DNA from: Drosophila persimilis
Taxonomy: Eukaryota > Arthropoda > Insecta > Diptera > Drosophilidae
Assembly: GCF_003286085.1 (NCBI RefSeq)
Contig: NW_020825345.1
Coordinates: forward strand, 248,001 to 312,000
DNA length: 64,000 nucleotides
Direction: 5' to 3'
Each line of letters opens with the position of its first letter. Position 1 is the first letter of the stretch. This document shows positions 58,313 to 64,000 of the stretch, in pieces. The notes beneath the pieces are model-generated. The model saw only the letters and a list, made by a program, of their open reading frames with translations. It was not told the DNA's origin and ran no database searches. Both the position numbers and the translations under genes were made by a program.

Positions 58313-61086
58313 CCGTGAGTAAGGTGGAGAACCTGTGCCTGCACGACGGGGGCCCACAAGGGCCAACACAGGGCCCCAAATCCAGCAGGTCATTCCCCAT
58401 CATCGCACTAAATTTAGAATGCCTTCACGCCGTATCGATATCATCGACGGGCGGCGGCTTATACCTACAATCTTTATTTGACTTTGTTGGCGACTTGTTT
58501 TTTGGGCAGCAGTGTTTCTTTATGGCTCCGGGTCCGGGTCCGGGTCCGGGTCCGGCTCCGGCTCCGGCTCGGGCACAACTTTATAAGTGCTTCCCCATTG
58601 TTGGGGCCCATCGAGAACTCGAGTATTCTGTTTGCACGTGTTGCAGGGGCCCCGCAGATTCGGCTGCAAGTGCAGCCTTCGTCTGGAGCACTTCCTGATT
58701 GGAAGGAGTGTGGGGCGGGGGGTGGGGCTATGTCTTTAGTCATTAACGAGCTCTAAGAATTTAATTAAATTTCTAAAACTGTCTGACCGATGTCGAGGTC
58801 CATGTCGAGGTCCATGTCGAGGTCCTTCTCAAAGAAAGGAAGGAAATCCCCAATCATTTTTGGCAATATTCGCACGTAAAATTGATTAAAAACTACGTGT
58901 TCCGATTGCATAATCAATCCATGCCCTATCCCCCCGTCACAAATGTTGCACTTGACAGCGTGCCACCCCCTCCGAACAATGCAACACATTCATAATGGTG
59001 GAGGCTGTGGGTGGAGGGGCGGTGCGATGGGGTTCCGGGCCCGAGGAAAACTCTCTCTCGGGCTCGCTCGATGATAAAGAAATAATAATTTCCGCTTCAG
59101 GTGAGTTGATTTTCAATTTCCGGGCAAGCAGCGAGAGAGCAGATGAAAAATTGCTCAACTCTGAACCGCAGCGTACACGGCGGAGAGATTAAAGTGCCAA
59201 AGGTCGTGGACCGCTAAAAAGTAACACACACACATCCCAGGGGGGGCGGGGGGCTGGTGAGGGGGCAGAGCATTTTCACCTGCGGCAGCTTGCGATGAAA
59301 AATCGTTTAATGACACCATTCACACAGTCAGGCAGTCATCCAGTCATCCCGGGTCTCCTGGGGCGTCGAGGGAGACGGGAGGCCTTCTGTCTGTCTGTCT
59401 GTCTGTCTGCCGGGCGGGTGAGAAAAATGCTGCAGGCAACAATTGCAGCACTGAAATGGGAGCATCATTTGTGTGGCAGCCAGCCAGCCAGAGCATCATT
59501 TGTCAGGCTCTCGGCACAGCAATTATTTCCATATACATTTCTACTCCACGCTGAATACCCCCATTCACTGTGGAGAGTCTTCTATTCCTTCAATGCGGGG
59601 GGGGAGGGGGGGCGATCGGCCATCAATCAAGGGGCCAAGAGAGGCAAACTTTCGCTGGGACTGTACCGGCGCTGGGTATGCCCGTTTATATACCTTTCCC
59701 CCATTTATATTATATGCGATCGATCGCCTGGAAGTTGGTTTAATTTAGAGCCGTCTATAGCCTCGATAAGAGGCTCGCGGGTACACACGAGTAGACGGGT
59801 TGTACGCCCGTCTGAGGGTGTGTGCGTGTTCTACTTTTAACAAGTGATTTCGATTTATGATTAGGCATTTGGACATGGGCAAACAACAACTTATGCACCC
59901 AGAAGACGGGCAGATAATGTGGGGCCTCGATATGTAAGCAAGGGGGGCCTTCCTCCGTCGAGTGGCGGCCTCTTTGGGGGCGGGGGGGGGGTGCAAAGGT
60001 CGGTCCCATATCACTCAGCCTCAACATTTGCTAATTGTCGATGCATCTCGTGTGTCAATTTCGGATTGGCAGCAGCGGCAGCGGCAGCAATTTTAATCAA
60101 TACCCAAAAACCGCACAAAAGTCAACGTCCACACGGAGGCTAATGGGCGTGGTCAGACGACACCCAAGTCCCTGGCAGGAGTGGCAGCGGTGGGAGGCCC
60201 TTTTGGATGCCGCAGCACGTAGAGCTCGTTAGACATTTTCTTAAGCTAATATTTTCACAGAGCGCACGGCGACACGGACACGGACACGGACAGGGACAGG
60301 GACACAGAACGGACACAGAACGGACCAGGAGGAGATTATTCAAATGATTGGAAATTATCATGTGCCTGCAACCCGGCGCTGGGGCTCTCGGGCATCGGTC
60401 TGGCTCGGCCCTGGGTGTGCAAACAACAAATTGCATTTGTCATCTGCTGCATAAATAACGAGATAATACCGTAACATAATAACTGTCAATGGGTGGGGCG
60501 TGGGGGTGGGCGTGGAGAGGTGGGATGCAATCGTGAGTTACAACTCCGGCAGGCTCCGATCTCTCCCTCTCGTGGGAGGACAGCAAGGGATCTAAATCCT
60601 CCGACCCCCCCCCGCCACCGCAGAGGTAATCTACTCGCACGTGAGTGTCGGCTGTGAGCGAGTGAGCGGGGCGACAAATGAGAATTTGTATCGTCGATTT
60701 GCATATTTAATCAAAATTAACATGACCGATAAAATCAATTACACTCACGGTGAGAGAAGAGGCACGGCACGAATGTGTGCGTGTGCTGTGTATCTTGCAG
60801 ATGCAGATGCACGCACACACGCACACACACACACACACACACACGAGAGTGTGCATTAGAACATTTCATCCTCAGCCGCCGCTCATCCTGCCTTCTGTCT
60901 CCATGCCCCATGCCTCCATGCCACCCTGCCTCCATGCCTCATGTGTCGTGTTCGCTTTTCGGTTCGTTTGGCTCTCCAAATCCTTTTTCAGCCAGCAATA
61001 TCTACGACCCTGGCCCATGCACAGCTCTCTCTCTCTCTGTCTCTCCGTCTTCCATCTGCATTACGGCATTGTTGCAGACACCTCTA

Positions 61087-61088
<2 letters not shown>

Positions 61089-61116
<28 letters not shown>
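61089..61116. repeat. Poly(C) run of 28 bases
   Basis: Twenty-eight C's in a row, the longest mononucleotide run in the window. It is prone to sequencing error in length and reads as poly(G) on the other strand. Confidence 0.85.
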
Positions 61117-61119
<3 letters not shown>

Positions 61120-63332
61120 CGCTCCTCCTGGGACTCCATCTAATGCCCTCCCCGTCCTCTACGAAAGGCTTATCCTGTCCAACATGCTTAAATTGTTTCT
61201 TGCTGTCACAGTGATTTTACTCGATTTATTCCATTTCGAATCGGAATTTATTTTTATGCACTTACAGGCTTTAAGATCTGAATAAATATTGTCTCGGGCT
61301 CCTCGATTGCCGGTGCGTTGCTGAGATGGCATTTAAATTTATTTAATTGCATTTCGAATGCATCTAAGCGCACCAGAGAGCCGGAGAGCCAGAGAGCCAG
61401 AGGTCTATTCTTCTTGGATTCAAGTTTTTCAAGGATTGTCCCTAAATCCTTTAATACGCATAAATATTCAATGGGCCCCAGGCCCCAGGCCCCAGGCCCA
61501 ACGACCCAAGCCCCAAAACCGTTCTGTTCCACTGAGAATTCCATGCATTTAATTACGTTTCCATTGCCCTTATCCCTTCCGTTCCACCCCCCTCATCACC
61601 CCCCTCTCGCACACCTAAACATTGTTCAATTCAATTGAAAATCCGTAAGGTAAAGTTGATTTTTCTTTTCAATATCTTCTCGTCAGACAAATTAACGCCA
61701 ATTGCCAGAGAGTGAGGGGGGTGTAGAGAGGGGGAGTGGGTGTGGGGTAGGTTCTGCCAGGGACAGACTGGCAGGACGGCAGGGACTGGCTTTCATAAAT
61801 TCGCATTGATTGCGTTCAATTAAAATTCAGTTATGCTCCGACGGCGTCCCGGCAGTTACAGAGCGAATATTTTAATTAATTTTCACGCGCTCAGCACAAA
61901 ATTTTCGTTGGCAAACCGAAAAGTACATTTTGTGCGTATTTCCCACAGATCCATCCGTACTGGAATTTTATGCGCATTTGAGCATTGAACAGCCTGCAGA
62001 ATAATGTCATATCTGTCCCCCCACACCCCCCCACCCCCTTCCCGGCCCCCTTTTTTCTGTCAAAAACTTTAATTATGACAGATCAGCAAATTTCTAGTCC
62101 CACCAAAGACGGGTTGGGACAGGACCGGACTGGACAGGTCTTTGCCTGCCCCAAATGATGGTTTTTGTGTAATATACTTCTAGGCCTTGCGTGCGCCCCT
62201 TTAAGGGCGACTCTTGAAAAGCGCATCGATTGGCTTTTAAAGCCGCAGTACAAACAGTTGTGCCCTCTCGGCGACCGGCGATACATCCGTCTATATCTGT
62301 ATCTGTATCTGTATCTAACCGTCTGCCTGTGGCCGACCTCTGCCCGTGCATATAGATACTTTGTCTAGCATTTCAATTGGCAAACATACTTGAGCCCTGG
62401 CAGCTACACGAACACGAGTTTAGAGCTGAATGAGGGCGAAAAAAGATACCTCCGCCGCACGCTGGCACGCTGCGAAAATAAACAACAGCCCCGGGACCGC
62501 CCCTCGTCCTCCTTCAGGTCCGCCCCGAGACGAAAGCCAAAGCCAAAAGCCTTTCATCTACTTCAGTGCTCAAGTGGCAACAACAGCAGCATCACTGCGA
62601 TGCACAAACAACGACAAGGAGAGTGTGATTTTCGAAAATGGCAAAAGTATGTTTTCCAAATCTGACTTTTCAAGGCCAGCCCCAGTCCCACCCACTCATC
62701 CACCCACCCCTCGTTGGGCGCCACAATGCAATGCAAACTTTGACGCAATTTCAAGTCTACTTTTGGGGCCAAATTGTCGCCTGAATGACAGTTGTTGATT
62801 TTTCAAATTATTTGCCAAGGCTACGCCCGAAATGATGATGCATTCACCCCCCTCCCCCCCCAGCCCAGCCCACAATCCATCTCAAGATGCCGCAAAACTC
62901 TTCAAATAAAGCAAACATGCGCGTATCTCGTAGATAGATAGATATAGATGTATCTTTGTGGATGTGTGCCCTGGCGGCAATTTAAGCCGTTGGTGCTGTT
63001 TATTCTAAAACTTCTCGGCACTCTGCTCTGGGCTTTGGGCTCTCTGCTCTCGGCTCTCGCCTCTCTATGGAAATTTATAGTTTCTGTTGGTTTCATATAG
63101 CACACGACGACTAATAGGTTTTCTTTGGCCATAGACTTAGTCAAACTGTTGGCTTGTCTGTGCAAATTTACTTGGAAGCCCCCCTCCTCCCCCCCATTGG
63201 AGTCGGAGTCGTAGTCGAAGTCTCGGTGTCGGTGTCGGATTGGTTCGGTTGGGGCTCTGTTTATAAATAGTTTAAATTTACATTGTGGGCTCGCTTGATG
63301 GCAAAAACTTTACAGACTCACAGACGTGGCCA

Positions 63333-63361
<29 letters not shown>
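63333..63361. repeat. (ACG)n microsatellite
   Basis: About nine ACG/GAC units; the Thr- or Val-rich frames through it are artefacts. Confidence 0.85.
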
Positions 63362-63363
<2 letters not shown>

Positions 63364-64000
63364 GCCCTTTCATTTGGCAGCTTCCGGGCCTGCTCTGTGC
63401 TCCATTTCGGATCATATTTGTCCGCACATTAAATGCAAATAAAAGATATGTATGCGTTTGGGTGTGCGAAAACATAGAACAACCGCAGTGATCGTTAATT
63501 AAGAACTCGCAAAAAGTTGTCCTCGCTGGCCGCTAATTAAATAATCCACCAAAAAGTCAAGCAATGCGCCAGGAAAAACTTTTCACCATCCCCCCTGCCC
63601 CCTGCCCCCTGCCCCATCACCCCTCTTCCCTTGTTTGCCACTAATCTATGCAAAGTTGGCCGGACACACACAAAAAAAAAACTATTATGGAATTCCATTG
63701 AAAGTTAAAGTCAGAAAGTCGCGCAGGAAAAAATCCTAACGAAGGGCGCCAAAGAGAGGCGAAACTTTGCCTCCGGCTGTAACGAGTCAAAGTTTCAGTT
63801 CTGCTGATGAACTGCAGGACTGCAGGACAGCAGGACTGTGGGGCTGCAGGACTGTACCGGAACATGGTCTGGTCACACATGTGGATGCGGCGGCCGGCGG
63901 CAGGAGGGGGAGGGCCATCTCTACCTACGTGGAAACCTGTCAGTTTAAGCCGCTTAGAGAAGGACGCTTTCTTTTTTTTTTGTTTTTTTTTTCTTTTTTA

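Larger units (their letters stand above)
58313..64000. other. Gene-poor stretch with many repeats
   Basis: No recognisable gene. It holds GGGTCC/GGCTCC hexamers at about 58526-58570, GGACAC at about 60265-60315, AC repeats at about 60820-60845, a pure 28-base C run at 61089-61116, and ACG/GAC repeats at about 63333-63361. One further GATAAG lies at 59765-59770. Confidence 0.65.

Noticed and set aside
1-64000. tRNA genes
   Set aside because: No GGTTCGANTCC-type B box with a matching A box was found on reading either strand. Small RNA genes cannot be excluded by eye.

Overview
The window looks like nuclear DNA of a Drosophila fly. The evidence is 54-82 nt introns with GTRAGT donors and YAG acceptors, AATAAA poly(A) signals just after stop codons, a DINE-1/INE-1-like element, dense interrupted hexamer and dinucleotide repeats, and a cluster of DUF1091 (SMART DM8) secreted proteins, a family that is strongly expanded in Drosophila. 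An obscura-group species is possible, but that is only a guess. There is no sign of bacterial, viral or organellar DNA.

Layout. 1-24388 is almost gene-free: single-copy non-coding DNA with many microsatellites, two AT-rich islands (about 5440-6060 and 13740-14520), a 22-nt minisatellite (20572-20777) and a DRE plus E-box promoter-like site (20816-20848). 24420-33501 is a tight cluster of nine DUF1091 genes: one on the minus strand (24420-25023), then eight on the plus strand (25395 to 33501). A DINE-1-like insertion (about 30015-30560) and other unexplained DNA lie between the sixth and seventh genes. A tenth, divergent member lies on the minus strand at 35440-36115. 36116-43740 is again gene-poor. 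44107-44639 and 45104-45645 are two tandem copies of a short Skp1-like gene, each with its own DRE-type promoter, in a duplicated unit of about 1 kb. 45720-64000 has no recognisable gene but holds a dense GATAAG/CGATA cluster at 56389-58312.

How the genes work together. The DUF1091 proteins share one plan: a signal peptide on exon 1, a phase-0 intron, then about 155 residues with a conserved central Cys pair and a GDYR-type turn before a final beta strand. Some Drosophila relatives (CheB) act in chemosensation, but nothing here fixes a role for these copies. Genes are packed so closely that the promoter of one lies in the 3' end of its neighbour. The Skp1-like pair should act in SCF-type ubiquitin ligases. 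However, both lack the C-terminal helix of Skp1, and the two copies are identical in the Cul1-binding half while diverging in the F-box-binding half.

Limits. Splice sites were placed by eye from consensus, frame and comparison among paralogues. No search was run, so orthologues and species are not named.
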